From JANMCE01 sp963791625 (lineage in GTDB: Bacteria; Actinomycetota; Acidimicrobiia; Acidimicrobiales; Ilumatobacteraceae), in the NCBI GenBank assembly GCA_963791625.1, contig CAWBTA010000016.1:248001-312000 (forward strand): a DNA stretch of 64,000 nucleotides. Direction: 5' to 3'. The notes under the pieces are model-generated. The model worked only from the letters and a program-made list of their open reading frames with translations. It was not told the DNA's origin and made no database searches. The translations under genes and the position numbers were made by a program. How positions within the stretch are numbered: position 1 is the first letter of the stretch; the number at the start of each line of letters is the position of its first letter. Positions 17,708 through 27,343 of the stretch are shown one piece after another.

Positions 17708-19399
17708 TCACAAGGCTGAGTCGTACGTCCGTCCGAGGTCGAGAATCACATCGGCCTGAGCGAGAGCTACAGGGCGAGTTGAGGCCGCCAGCACGGTGAC
17801 GCCATTGGCTCGAAGTCGTTCCCATAGCAGCAGCTCGGTCTCGACGTCGAGGGCACTGGTGAGGTCATCAAGTACAACCAGTTCGGTGTGCCTCACGAAC
17901 GCCCGAGCCGCAGCGGCACGTTGGAGCTGGCCACCTGACAGGCGGATACCGCGGCTGCCTATGCGAGTCGCAAGTCCATCAGCGAAGCCAGCGACGTCGT
18001 CATCGAAGGCCGACTGGCGAAGGGCTGCCGCAAGGGTGTCGCCCTCGATGTCTTCGCCCAACCGCAGATTCTCCACGAGCGACTCAGCGAACAGGGTTGG
18101 CGTTTGGGGCACGAACGCACAGTGCGGAGGGATGAAGAACGCGGCCCTGTCCAGAACGGTCTCGTCGTTCCAGCGCACCTGGCCGGCGTCGATTGGGATG
18201 AGCCCAAGCACGGCCTGCAGTAACGATGATTTCCCGGCCCCAACCGGACCGGTGACGATGGCAATCTGCCCTCGTCGTATCACCAGATTCACGCCATCCA
18301 GGCCGCGCTCGAGATTGGAGATGCCGATCAGCTCAAGTCGATCGAGCGGATTTCGAACGGCGACGACGGGTCGGGCGACCGGGCCGCCGCCAAGAATCGG
18401 TGCGACGCGATGCGCGATCAGCGGATCGACCGATGCTGTTCGCTCCGGCAGCAACTTTTCCATCCGCCCGGCCGACACTTCGAACCGTCGATGGCCGACG
18501 AAGAGCATCGCGAGGCGACGAGGGAGCCAAACGAGGTTGCCGAGATAGGAAGCAAAGAGGGCCACGCCGCCTGCATCGAGTCGTCCGGCTCTGGCACCGA
18601 GAGCGGCGACGAGAAGCGACAGACCCAGGCACAGGTCGGCCACCGTGTCGGTCACGGTGAACATGCTCTCGGTGATGACCTGATCTTTCACGTTGGCCTT
18701 GGCGCGGTGGTCACTCAACTGGTCGAGCCGACGCAACACCGCAGGACCCGCGCCGAACACCTTGACGGTGGTGGCCGCTCCTAGTGCCGCACCCAGAAAG
18801 CCGGTGACCTCGGATGTTGACTGGCGAGCGATAGCCCGAGCGCGTCGACTGCGATGGCCGGCCGAGTGATTGAAGAACGTGAGCGCCACCATAGGCAGTA
18901 CGCCAACAATGGTGGCGAGCGCGTTGATGCGGAACATCACGGTGATCGCCACTGCCGCAAAGATGCCGGCACCCGCGATGTCAACCAGCGTGTCCACGAA
19001 GAGCATGATGTCGCGAGGGTCATCACGGAAGCGGCTGACCGCCTCCGACGGGGCGCGGGTGCGAGGCCCGGCATCAGGACCGCCGGAGACGACCTGAGCA
19101 TGCACCATGTTGATCTGAAGCAGACCAAGCCCTGCCTCGTACCCGCGCGCGTAGACGGTGGCCCCAACGATGTGGCCCACTGTAAAGAGCCCCTGGCTGA
19201 CCACAAGGGCGACAGCCAGCAGGTAGAAGCGCCCGGTCGAGCCGTGGCGCTGGAGTTCTCGGAATGCCGCGCCCGTCAACAGCCCGGGCAGAACCGGAAA
19301 GGCGAAGAGCCCCAACCACGCCAGCGAACCCAACCAGAAGTGCTTTCCGCGGTAGTTGGCGAGTCGTACGCCGCGGCCGATATCGCTCCACATGCTCAT
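17708..19399 (-). CDS. ABC transporter ATP-binding/permease, degenerate-site half of a heterodimer
   Basis: A 563-residue exporter half-transporter: an N-terminal six-helix membrane domain (about 1-300), then an ATPase domain. Walker A is GPVGAGKSS, the signature is canonical (LSGGQLQR), but Walker B ends in Asp instead of Glu (LVVLDDLTSALD) and the H-loop His is absent (AASTRPVAL). This is the usual pattern of the non-catalytic half in heterodimeric exporters. ATG 19399 overlaps the upstream stop as ATGA; GTG 19408 is also possible. The partner is the gene just upstream. Substrate unknown; multidrug or lipid export is typical. Confidence 0.92.
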   Translation of the reverse strand: MSMWSDIGRGVRLANYRGKHFWLGSLAWLGLFAFPVLPGLLTGAAFRELQRHGSTGRFYLLAVALVVSQGLFTVGHIVGATVYARGYEAGLGLLQINMVHAQVVSGGPDAGPRTRAPSEAVSRFRDDPRDIMLFVDTLVDIAGAGIFAAVAITVMFRINALATIVGVLPMVALTFFNHSAGHRSRRARAIARQSTSEVTGFLGAALGAATTVKVFGAGPAVLRRLDQLSDHRAKANVKDQVITESMFTVTDTVADLCLGLSLLVAALGARAGRLDAGGVALFASYLGNLVWLPRRLAMLFVGHRRFEVSAGRMEKLLPERTASVDPLIAHRVAPILGGGPVARPVVAVRNPLDRLELIGISNLERGLDGVNLVIRRGQIAIVTGPVGAGKSSLLQAVLGLIPIDAGQVRWNDETVLDRAAFFIPPHCAFVPQTPTLFAESLVENLRLGEDIEGDTLAAALRQSAFDDDVAGFADGLATRIGSRGIRLSGGQLQRAAAARAFVRHTELVVLDDLTSALDVETELLLWERLRANGVTVLAASTRPVALAQADVILDLGRTYDSAL

Positions 19400-21180
19400 A
19401 CGATCCACTCCTCACTGCCCGCCCGCGTGAGACGGGCAAAGGCCGAGTTCGGGTCAGCCAGGAGATCGCGACGCGAGCCGAACTCGATCACCCGCCCAGC
19501 ATCCAAAACGGCAATGTCATCGCACCGGTCAAGGGTGGCCAATCGGTGAGCGATGATGACAGCTGTTCGCCCCACGAGGAGTCGTTCGGTTGCTGCTTCA
19601 AGCTGCGCTTGGGTCTCTGGATCGATCCGCGAGGTGGCCTCGTCAAGCACGATGACAGAAGGCTGGCGACAGAAAAGTCGAGCCAAGGCCAGCAGCTGTG
19701 CCTCGCCGGCCGACAGTCCGGCGCCGCCATCAGTTGTAGCAAGTTGTGTTTGGAGCCCGTTGCTTTGGGCCTGTAGCCAGTCGGCCAGACCCACCTCGCC
19801 CAACGCTTCTTCGACGTCGGCGTCGCTCACCTCATCGTCAAAGAGCGCAACGTTGTCACGCACCGTTCCCGGGAATAGCTGCACCTCCTGGGGCACCGCC
19901 GCGATGCGGTTGCGGAACTCGATCTCCGACACGGTGTGACATGGAACGCCTCCGAATCGCACCTCGCCCGACGTGACCGGCACGATGCGTAGGAGGAGTC
20001 GAGCGATGGACGTTTTCCCCGATCCGGTGCGACCGACCAGGCCAAGGCGACGACCCGCGGCCACGCGCAGCGACACGTCGGACAACACTTCGGTATCGCC
20101 GTCGTCGTAGGTGAGACCGACGGTATCCATGTGCACGTCAAGGCCGCCTGCGGGAAAGGAGCTCTCGCCAACTTCGGCAACGGGGCGGGCGATCAAGGTG
20201 GCTATACGTCGAGCCGACCCTCCGGCCCCGGCCAACTCCCGCAGTCGCCAGCCAATCCCTTCGATTGGACCGCTTACCGCGGCCACCATGCGAAAACCGA
20301 CGAACACCGTCCCGAGAGTGACAATCCCACGCGAGAGCAGCAACGCCCCGACCACCATCATGGCGACTTGGCTGGCCGCGACCAACGTGCGAAGTTTGCC
20401 GATGACCTTCACCTGCTCATGCATAGTGGCGCTGCCGGTAAGCAACATCACTTGCGCCGCGTCAGCTACCCGGGCAACCGCGACGTGACCGGCACCGAGC
20501 GTCGCGAGGTCGTCGGCACCACTCAACCGTTCCTCCACCACACTGAGCAGCTCACCTTCGGCGTCACGCGCCGCCTCGGCTTCGGTTAGCACGGCCGAGC
20601 GGTGGGCCCACATGAACCATGCGAGTACGAGCATGTTGACCAGGAACACCGGTGCCAAAATCGGGGCGAGGATCGCAAGCACGATGACCCCGCCAAGAGC
20701 GACGAACACCACCGACAACACACGAGCAACGAACATGGCCAGCATGTCGGTAAGGGCACTGACATCGCCGTCGATGCGGCTGACGAGTTCGCCCGTCGGA
20801 TGGTCCCGCAGGAACGCTCGGTCGGCATCGAGCACCCGCCGAGCAAGGTCGGTGCGAAGGGTGTTGGTGATCTTCCAGGCCAGGGTGGTCGACCGCCACG
20901 TCACCAACACGTTGATACCTGTCGCTGCCAGGCCACCTACCACGTACGCAATGCCGATGGGGAGAAGTTCGCTCACTCCCTTGCCGGACTTCAGGCGGTC
21001 GACGAACAGCCCTAAGAGCACCGGCCCTGCCAACGCCACCGCAGTCGACGCGGTGAGTGCTGCGGCGAAACCGAGCGTGGCTTTGCGGTGTGGTCGAGCA
21101 AGACGCGCCAAAAGAGGCCAGGGCGAGACCGTCGACATCGCATCAGTCTTGTCGGCGAATGCCATCGTGCGCCGACCCAT
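19396..21180 (-). CDS. ABC transporter ATP-binding/permease, catalytic half of a heterodimer
   Basis: A 594-residue half-transporter. The membrane domain is followed by an ATPase domain with Walker A GRTGSGKTS, Walker B with catalytic Glu (VIVLDEATSRID) and H-loop His (AVIIAHRLATL), but its signature is altered (LSAGEAQLLALARL instead of LSGGQ). Combined with the neighbouring protein, one composite ATP site is fully canonical and the other is degenerate at both faces. ATG 21180. It is first in a likely operon with the partner subunit and perhaps the small protein at 17288-17704. Confidence 0.92.
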   Translation of the reverse strand: MGRRTMAFADKTDAMSTVSPWPLLARLARPHRKATLGFAAALTASTAVALAGPVLLGLFVDRLKSGKGVSELLPIGIAYVVGGLAATGINVLVTWRSTTLAWKITNTLRTDLARRVLDADRAFLRDHPTGELVSRIDGDVSALTDMLAMFVARVLSVVFVALGGVIVLAILAPILAPVFLVNMLVLAWFMWAHRSAVLTEAEAARDAEGELLSVVEERLSGADDLATLGAGHVAVARVADAAQVMLLTGSATMHEQVKVIGKLRTLVAASQVAMMVVGALLLSRGIVTLGTVFVGFRMVAAVSGPIEGIGWRLRELAGAGGSARRIATLIARPVAEVGESSFPAGGLDVHMDTVGLTYDDGDTEVLSDVSLRVAAGRRLGLVGRTGSGKTSIARLLLRIVPVTSGEVRFGGVPCHTVSEIEFRNRIAAVPQEVQLFPGTVRDNVALFDDEVSDADVEEALGEVGLADWLQAQSNGLQTQLATTDGGAGLSAGEAQLLALARLFCRQPSVIVLDEATSRIDPETQAQLEAATERLLVGRTAVIIAHRLATLDRCDDIAVLDAGRVIEFGSRRDLLADPNSAFARLTRAGSEEWIV

Positions 21181-21241
21181 TACGCGTCACCCGCGTGGCC
21201 TACCATCAGCGAGAATCGTTTACCGCTCCGGGGAGATCGCC

Positions 21242-22603
21242 ATGGCAGATATGCCGCACGAGGTTCGCCACTGCATTGTTGGAGCCGGCCCGGGGGGCCT
21301 GGCTGCATTGCGAGCGATGTTGCATGTCGGTCTGAAGGTCGACGTGTTCGAGAAACATTCGGCGGTCGGCGGCATCTGGGATCGCACCAACGTCGGCACC
21401 CCGATGTACGAATCTGCCCACTTCATCTCTTCGCGGGATGAGTCGGCCTATCTCGGGCTGCCGATGCCGAAGTCGTATCCCGACTACCCGCGCCACGATC
21501 AGATCCTGGACTACCTGCGCTCCTTCGCCGACATGTATGGCTTGAACAAACACATCCAGTTCAACACGTCCGTAGAGCACGCATCGTGGGACGGCCAAGC
21601 CTGGGTAGTGCAGACTTCCGATGGCTCGACCCGCCGGTATCGAACCCTTACCTGCGCCAACGGCACCCAGTGGCATGCGTCCATGCCGTCGCTTCCAGGT
21701 CAGGAAGGCTTTGCCGGCGACATCATCCACTCGCAGAAGTATCAGACCGGCTCACAGTTCGCCGGCAAGAGGGTGCTTGTGGTCGGTGCCGGGAACTCGG
21801 GCGTTGACATTGCCTGTGACGCGGCTCGGTTTGCCGCCTCCGCCGCCATCAGTCTGCGGCGCGGCTATCACCTGATCCCCAAGCACATCTTCGGCATGCC
21901 GGCCGACGTGTTCGCCAACTCGGGCCCGCACCTTCCGATGAAGGTCGCCCAGCGCGTCTTCCCGCCACTGTTGAAACTCATCATGGGTGACCCGTCCAAG
22001 CACGGTTGGCCCAAGCCCGATCACAAACTGTTCGAGACCCACCCCATCTTGAACGACCAGATCCTGCACCACTTGCGTCATGGTGATCTCTCCGTGCGCG
22101 GTGACATCAAGAGCTTCGACGGGGCCGACGTGGTGTTCGTTGACGGAACGCGTGAGGCATTCGATTTGGTTGTCTTTGCAACCGGTTACGCCACCACGGT
22201 GCCGTACCTCGATACGTCTATGTTCCGTTGGAAGGGCGGCCGACCCTCGCTCTACATGCGGCTGTTCTCGGCGGATCAAGACGGCCTCGCTGCCATTGGT
22301 TTCACCGAAGGCGACGGTGGCGCGTACACATTGTTCGACAACATGAGTGACCTCATCGCCCGCAGCGCCTGGGCGGCCGAACACGACCCTGCCCTATACG
22401 CCCGTCTGCGCACCCGGTTCGCCGGTCCCGATCCCGACGTGTCCGGCGGCGTCCGCCACCAAGCCACCGACCGCCACGCGGCATACGTCAACCTGCAGGC
22501 GTACCAACACGCGGTGGACGCGATGCGCAAAGAGTTCGGCTGGCCCGCCATCGACGGCACCACCTTCGAACACCTCCGCTCAAGTCGCGCCGCCGCAGTG
22601 TAG
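21242..22603 (+). CDS. Flavin-containing monooxygenase (NAD(P)/FAD-dependent)
   Basis: A 453-residue class B flavoprotein. It has an N-terminal FAD Rossmann motif (CIVGAGPGGLAALRAM, about 9-24), the VGGIWD segment typical of FMOs, an NADPH motif (LVVGAGNSGVDIACDA, about 180-195) and the late ATG-type motif (FDLVVFATGYATTVPYL). It would oxygenate a nucleophilic N/S centre or a ketone. ATG 21242 puts the FAD motif near the N-terminus; the very long open frame upstream is the shadow of the ABC gene. It is divergent from the exporter with 61 bp between. Confidence 0.9.
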   Translation: MADMPHEVRHCIVGAGPGGLAALRAMLHVGLKVDVFEKHSAVGGIWDRTNVGTPMYESAHFISSRDESAYLGLPMPKSYPDYPRHDQILDYLRSFADMYGLNKHIQFNTSVEHASWDGQAWVVQTSDGSTRRYRTLTCANGTQWHASMPSLPGQEGFAGDIIHSQKYQTGSQFAGKRVLVVGAGNSGVDIACDAARFAASAAISLRRGYHLIPKHIFGMPADVFANSGPHLPMKVAQRVFPPLLKLIMGDPSKHGWPKPDHKLFETHPILNDQILHHLRHGDLSVRGDIKSFDGADVVFVDGTREAFDLVVFATGYATTVPYLDTSMFRWKGGRPSLYMRLFSADQDGLAAIGFTEGDGGAYTLFDNMSDLIARSAWAAEHDPALYARLRTRFAGPDPDVSGGVRHQATDRHAAYVNLQAYQHAVDAMRKEFGWPAIDGTTFEHLRSSRAAAV

Positions 22604-22746
22604 GGCGCTTGCCAGGGGGTGCTCGAAGGGTGCGTTCCGCCGCCGCAACCGGGAAACGGTTTTCCCTCGTCGGACTTATCGCTGCATCCGAGTGCACCAC
22701 GAAAGTCAATCCCCCCTGGGGCGACGACGGCGACAACCCCTTGTTC

Positions 22747-23010
22747 GATGAGTCGTTCGAGGAACTGCAGCATCCGCTCCTGATCGGCCAGCCGGTCCCG
22801 CTCTCGCTCGCCGTCGACAAAGCTCTCGTGCTTGATGTCGGATGTGGCGTCGGGCGTGTCACGTCCTATCCGCACGATCGCGGACTCGACGTCCGGGGCA
22901 TCGACCACTCAGCTGAAATGATCGCCACGGCGCGCTCGCTCACCCCCACTTGGTGTTCGAGGTGGGGTCGATGACAGAGCTGCCGAACGGCCGCGTGCTC
23001 CTCGTCGTGC
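22747..23010 (+). pseudogene. Remnant of a class I SAM-dependent methyltransferase
   Basis: The SAM-binding core is plain: ALVLDVGCGVGRVTSY (from about 22828), RGLDVRGIDHSAEMIATAR, then, after a one-base shift in a run of Cs near 22943-22947, HLVFEVGSMTELP. Beyond about 23010 the sequence no longer resembles a methyltransferase, and the usual N-terminal helix is degraded. It occupies a 600-bp stretch (22604-23206) in which I see no other convincing gene. Probably a decayed copy. Confidence 0.55.
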
Positions 23011-23206
23011 AAGCCCGGATCTGGCGCACCGCCGAACTTGCACACGAGACAGCGTTCCTCACTTCTCAGCGTGATTGCCCGGCAACCTCTTTGGCGTCCG
23101 CGAACTTGAGCCTTGCCTGTCCGGATGCCGGCGGCCTCGCCCCAACAGCAATTGCCGCATGTTACTGATGGCGACGCGTCGAACAGACTGGTGCCAAGCT
23201 TGATCT

Positions 23207-23623
23207 GTGCCTGCGTGGATTTGTGATCGATGCCAGCGACAGTTTGGACGCAAGGGGCAGTCGCATGAGTGTGCTCCAGCACTGTCGTTGGAGGAGTACT
23301 TCTCGACCGGACCATCGCACGAGCGACCGATCTACGAAGTGGTCGCCGCGTTCGCCGATACCCTCGGACCATTCGTGGTGGAACCAGTGGCCGTCGGCAT
23401 CTTCCTGAAGCGATCACGCACCTTCGTTGAGCTTCGCCCGATGCAGAAATGGGTGGCGCTGTGTCTTACCCTGCCCAGCCGAGTCACGCATCCGCGTATG
23501 ACGCGCAAGCCGATCTCCTACAGTGGCAAGTTCTACAGCGTGTTCAACCTTCGCACGCCCGCCGACTTCGATGATCGCATTCAGAAGTGGATGGCTCTCG
23601 CCTACGAACAATCGCCGTGTTAG
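23207..23623 (+). CDS. DUF5655-type protein with N-terminal zinc knuckle
   Basis: A 138-residue protein. The N-terminus has a Cys-x-x-Cys...His-x-Cys arrangement (WICDRCQRQFGRKGQSHEC, residues 4-22), probably a small zinc-binding unit. The rest matches the DUF5655 pattern: YEVVAAFADTLGPFVVEPV, FLKRSRTFVELRP and a C-terminal LRTPADFDDRIQKWMALAYE. The domain is found alone and fused to other proteins, without known activity. GTG 23207. It overlaps the convergent racemase-like gene by 4 bp. Confidence 0.75.
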   Translation: MPAWICDRCQRQFGRKGQSHECAPALSLEEYFSTGPSHERPIYEVVAAFADTLGPFVVEPVAVGIFLKRSRTFVELRPMQKWVALCLTLPSRVTHPRMTRKPISYSGKFYSVFNLRTPADFDDRIQKWMALAYEQSPC

Positions 23624-24252
23624 CGATGCGTGAGGGCGGCTTGGACTGCAAGGCCGGGACTGCTCAGCAGTGGAACAGTCATGTCGCAGTATTCGCTCAC
23701 TCTCGCCATGGACGCCTGGGCCAGTAAAAAGACATCGACGGCGTCGGGGAAGTCGGTGACGTGACGGGCGATCGACTGAAGGTAGGCGCGGGTGTCACCC
23801 CGTTCGAAGTGTGACCACGCGTCGAGACAACGAACGATCGACAACTCAAGCTCAACGCCTTGATGAAGAGCGACCTCGTGGAGAAGGCTCGACGTTGGCG
23901 CCACGGTGCTTTCAACCGCAGCCACAACGGCGACACGTCGGCCGATCGAGACGGCGGCCTGGGCCGATGGCCGATCGATGCGGATAATCGGCACCGCGAC
24001 CTGAGACGCGAGACGTTCCGCCTCGCCGCCGATGGTGGAACAGGTGCAGACCACAACGCCACTGCCGTCGGCCGCTTCTCGCAGCCGGGCGACGAGTCGA
24101 TCACGCAGCGCATCATCGACTCCGTGAGCGCGTGCATCGGCAAGAAGTGACTCATCGACAATGTGGCGGGTGTGAGCTTGTGATCCGACCAGCTCGGTGA
24201 ACGTGTCGACGTGAACCGAGGCCGTGTGCAGGAAGCCGATGGTGAACGCCAC
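23620..24252 (-). CDS. Aspartate/glutamate racemase superfamily protein, second cysteine missing
   Basis: A 210-residue protein with the Asp/Glu/hydantoin racemase pattern: IGFLHTASVHVDTF at the N-terminus, the first active-site region VVVCTCSTIGGEAERL (about 65-80), and a regular alternation of strands and helices (RRVAVVAAVESTVAPT). In two-cysteine racemases the second catalytic Cys lies in a LxCTxF/P region; here the equivalent segment reads VFLLAQASMARV with no Cys. It may therefore be a one-base lyase or decarboxylase rather than a racemase. Substrate unknown. Confidence 0.75.
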   Translation of the reverse strand: MAFTIGFLHTASVHVDTFTELVGSQAHTRHIVDESLLADARAHGVDDALRDRLVARLREAADGSGVVVCTCSTIGGEAERLASQVAVPIIRIDRPSAQAAVSIGRRVAVVAAVESTVAPTSSLLHEVALHQGVELELSIVRCLDAWSHFERGDTRAYLQSIARHVTDFPDAVDVFLLAQASMARVSEYCDMTVPLLSSPGLAVQAALTHR

Positions 24253-24298
24253 ACACGCAGGCTACGTGCGCACTGCGGCAAACCGGCTGCGATTTCCG

Positions 24299-25767
24299 TC
24301 AGACCTCGGAGGGCCGAGCGCGGCTGAGCATGTCGTCGACCAGGGCGTAGGCCCGGGTGCGATTCATATAGAGCATGTGGGCACCGACGCGGCTGGTCTT
24401 GGCCGAGCCCAGGTAGTTGCGCTCGTACAGGTTGTTGCGGGCACCGAGACCCGAACCGATGAAGTCCCACGCTAGGCGGTACACCGCGGCCCGATCTTCC
24501 GCTGACGCTCCGTTTGCGCCGCACAGATACTGGTCGAGCAGCGGGCGCAAACGGTCATCGTCAAGCATGGCGCGGGTGGGGGTGGCTAGCAGATTATGAC
24601 TGCCGATCAGGGCGATGATCTCGTTCGCGGCGGGAACCACGTGGCCAGCAAGGCCCGCATCGGATGAAGGGCGCGGCCTTCGGGGTAGAACACTCCGTTG
24701 CCGTTGTCGTACGCATGATCCTCGGCACACAAGATGGCGTTGCGAGTGACCTCGACGTATCCGGCCAGCTCACCCAGCATGTCGAGGGTGCCCTCGTTCA
24801 TGTCGTTCACGGACTCAGCCATACGAGTTGCGAGACCGTAGAGGAACTCCATCTTGGTCAGCGCTCGAATGGTGGTCTGCTGCATGATGTTGGGCCACCA
24901 GTTGGTGGCCATAGCCGTGTTGTACGTCGCCACGTCGCCCCCGATAAAGACACGGTCACGCGGCACGACAACATCGTCGAAAATCACGAAGGCGTCCTGC
25001 TCGTCGAATCCACCGGAAAACGGCTTGTCGAAGGGATCGACACCAGCGACGCTCATGCTGTCACGACACAGCAGCACCATGCCGGGTGTGTCCATCGGGA
25101 TCGCGAAACTGATGGCGTACTCGTCACCGGCACCGTCGGGCAGCGGATGGCCCGGATACACCGCCATCTCGTCCGCGAACGGCGCAAGCGTAGCCAAGAT
25201 GCGGGCCCCACGAACCACGATGCCGTCCGACGTCTCGCCAACCTTGTGCAAGGGCACATGACGATTGTCGGTGAAGGTCTTGTCGTGCATACGGTCGATG
25301 GTGGGGTGCACGATGGTGTGCGTGAGCGAGATGTCGTCACGTCGCAGGCGCTTCTGAAACTCAATCAGGTTCTCGCAGCCTTGCGCGTTACTGCCATCAG
25401 GTCCGCTCCACGCGGCAGGGTCACCGGCAAACCCGGCGTAGGTGACGTTCATGTAGTCGGGTGTGCGACCCATCAAACCCATCGTCGCTTCAGAGATCCG
25501 AGACAGACCGATATGGCGCCTCTTCAAATCGGCTACCGATCGCGGGATCATGTGGCTGACGTTGATCATCTCACCGGTTTCGTCGTCCGGCATGAGGCAC
25601 TCGTCCGCATAGTGATGCTGACGGTCGAACACCGCGGCCATCTGTTTGGCCGCTCCCGCGAACGAGGGATGCTCGGTGACGTCTCCAACTTTTTCGTTAC
25701 CCACCCACAGGTCGTTCTGTCGGGCGGCCAGGCCCTTCAAGAACTGCTCCCCCGTGCGGGCGGCCAT
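24299..25767 (-). CDS. 4-hydroxyphenylacetate 3-monooxygenase-type oxygenase (HpaB family; one frameshift)
   Basis: A flavin-dependent phenol hydroxylase of about 488 residues in the acyl-CoA dehydrogenase fold. It has MGLMGRTPDYMNVTYAGFAG (family core), the RGARILATLAPFADE and DEQDAFVIFDDVVVPRDRVF segments, and the C-terminal IGSHNLL and ERNYLGSAKTSR. The frame breaks near 24628-24634, where one base seems missing after TWFPP; the continuation reads ANEIIALIGSHNLL. HpaB enzymes add oxygen ortho to a phenol OH using FADH2 from a separate reductase; no reductase gene is nearby. It begins one base inside the VOC gene end (TGATG). A full-length paralogue is at 53652-55118. Confidence 0.88.
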
Positions 25768-26321
25768 CAGCCGAACACCGGTGAGGGCGGGTCAAGTAAC
25801 GCCTCGGGCCCCGTGCCAGGCAGCAGATCGAAGTGGTTGAGGGCGGCCTCCACATCGTTTTCCCACTGTTCCCTGGCAACGTCGTACACAATTTCCAGGC
25901 CGTTGCCGTCGGGGTCGGATATGTATGCGCTGTGGGTCATGCCGTGATTGCCGCGTACGACAAAGTCGACGCCGATGGTCTGCATGTGCTCGATCTGGGC
26001 TAGCCACGAATCTCGCGATGGGTAACCAATGGCGATGTGGTTGATGCCGAGTTCGGTCTTGGGCGCGAAGCCCACCCACGAGTCACGGCCGACAGCGTGC
26101 TCCGGATCGCTGACCTGTACCAGTGCGATGTCGTGATGGTGATCAGCACTACCTCGATAGAAGTACATGTCGAGGTTGTGGCGCTCCCTGTCGAGGATGG
26201 CACAGCGTTGGAAACCGAGAACCTCGGTGTAGAACTTGTGTGATGTGGCGAGATCTCTCACCGACAGCACCAAGTGATTGATCCGCGCCCCGCTCGATGG
26301 CGTTGACGGTTTGGTCGTCAT
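25767..26321 (-). CDS. VOC family protein, probable extradiol ring-cleavage dioxygenase
   Basis: A 184-residue vicinal-oxygen-chelate protein with two beta-alpha-beta-beta-beta units: INHLVLSVRDLATSHKFY at the start and NHIAIGYPSRDSWLAQIEH in the middle. Probable metal ligands are the His residues opening these units and Glu in GNGLEIVYD; DPDGNGLEIVYD and NHGMTHSAYI match type I extradiol dioxygenases. ATG 26321 follows a strong GAGGGGAG ribosome site. The stop overlaps the HpaB start by one base, so hydroxylase and ring-cleavage steps are translationally coupled. About half of the residues match the VOC protein at 53075-53629. Confidence 0.85.
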   Translation of the reverse strand: MTTKPSTPSSGARINHLVLSVRDLATSHKFYTEVLGFQRCAILDRERHNLDMYFYRGSADHHHDIALVQVSDPEHAVGRDSWVGFAPKTELGINHIAIGYPSRDSWLAQIEHMQTIGVDFVVRGNHGMTHSAYISDPDGNGLEIVYDVAREQWENDVEAALNHFDLLPGTGPEALLDPPSPVFG

Positions 26322-26384
26322 CCCACACTCCCCTCGGTTGTCCCCGGACCCGATTGTAAGGTTGCCTGCGATCTCGCGCAATGG

Positions 26385-27287
26385 CTAGGCGGGAAGAACC
26401 GAGCGAGCCTTCTGGGCCTGGGTGACGTGGGTGGAGATAGCGCCGACAATCTGCGGCCAGAGCTGCCACGGGAGGTCGTGGCCCATGTCGTTGAACACCA
26501 TCAGCGACGCACCCGGCACCAGCTCGGCCGTGCGTTCGCCACCCTTGAGCAAGATGAGCTGGTCGACTCGGCCGTGGATGACGAGCGTGGGCACCGAGAG
26601 CGCCCGTAACCCATCCGCGCGATCGCCGGACGCCTCCACCGCGGCAAACTGCCGGGTGGCGCCCTCGGGGTAGAACATCCGGTCGAAATGCATTCCGGCA
26701 TAACGGCGAGCGGCGTCATCGTCCTTGAAGCGGTGCGGCGAGAACGTGCGAGCGGTAACGGTTGAACTCTCCACGTACTCGTCCCGATTGGCGGGGGGCG
26801 GGGCAAGCATTCTGGCGATGGCCTCTGGCGCAGACTCGAAGTAGTCGCGCTCGCCCGTCGTTGACATGATCGAGGTCATCGAAAGCACCCGCTCGGGATG
26901 CTCGATCGCCATGGTCTGCACAATCATGCCGCCCATCGAAGCGCCAACGATGTGCGCCCGGTCGAGGCCAAGGTGATCGAGCAGACCGAACGCATCTTCG
27001 GAGAACGCCGAAAGGTTGTACGGCACGTCGGGCACCGGTCCGCCGAAGCGGATCATCATCGCCGCCTGCATGTCGACCGCGACACCGTCGAGCTTGGTGG
27101 ACAAACCACAGTCACGGTTGTCGAAACGGATGACGTAATGGCCGTCAGTCGCGAGCATCTTGCAGAAGTTCTCGTCCCACGCAATGCACTGTGCGGTGAG
27201 GCCCATCACCAGGAGCAACGGCGTGTCCTCGGGCGACCCGAACGTCTCGAAGTAGATCTCAATTCCGTTGGAAGACGCAATGGGCAT
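26385..27287 (-). CDS. Alpha/beta hydrolase, 300 aa
   Basis: An alpha/beta hydrolase with LLVMGLTAQCIAWDE (oxyanion region), FDNRDCGLSTK, nucleophile elbow HIVGASMGGMIVQ (Ser about residue 124), probable acid Asp in HGRVDQLI and His in NDMGHDLPW. The FDNRDxGxS pattern is typical of a large actinobacterial and proteobacterial esterase group. It lies 63 bp upstream of the VOC gene on the same strand and may hydrolyse a ring-cleavage product, which is inference from position. ATG 27287 is preferred over GTG 27293. Confidence 0.88.
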   Translation of the reverse strand: MPIASSNGIEIYFETFGSPEDTPLLLVMGLTAQCIAWDENFCKMLATDGHYVIRFDNRDCGLSTKLDGVAVDMQAAMMIRFGGPVPDVPYNLSAFSEDAFGLLDHLGLDRAHIVGASMGGMIVQTMAIEHPERVLSMTSIMSTTGERDYFESAPEAIARMLAPPPANRDEYVESSTVTARTFSPHRFKDDDAARRYAGMHFDRMFYPEGATRQFAAVEASGDRADGLRALSVPTLVIHGRVDQLILLKGGERTAELVPGASLMVFNDMGHDLPWQLWPQIVGAISTHVTQAQKARSVLPA

Positions 27288-27343
27288 CTCCACATCTTGT
27301 CACTCATATGTGAGCAATGTGTTGCCGCAGTACCATCGCCTCC

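Noticed and set aside
20612..21241. Long N-terminal extension of the flavin monooxygenase
   Set aside because: It is the shadow of the ABC transporter on the other strand; the FAD motif begins just after ATG 21242.
22276..22908. 210-residue minus-strand frame opposite the methyltransferase remnant
   Set aside because: No recognisable domain; most of it is the complement of the FMO 3' end and the methyltransferase core.
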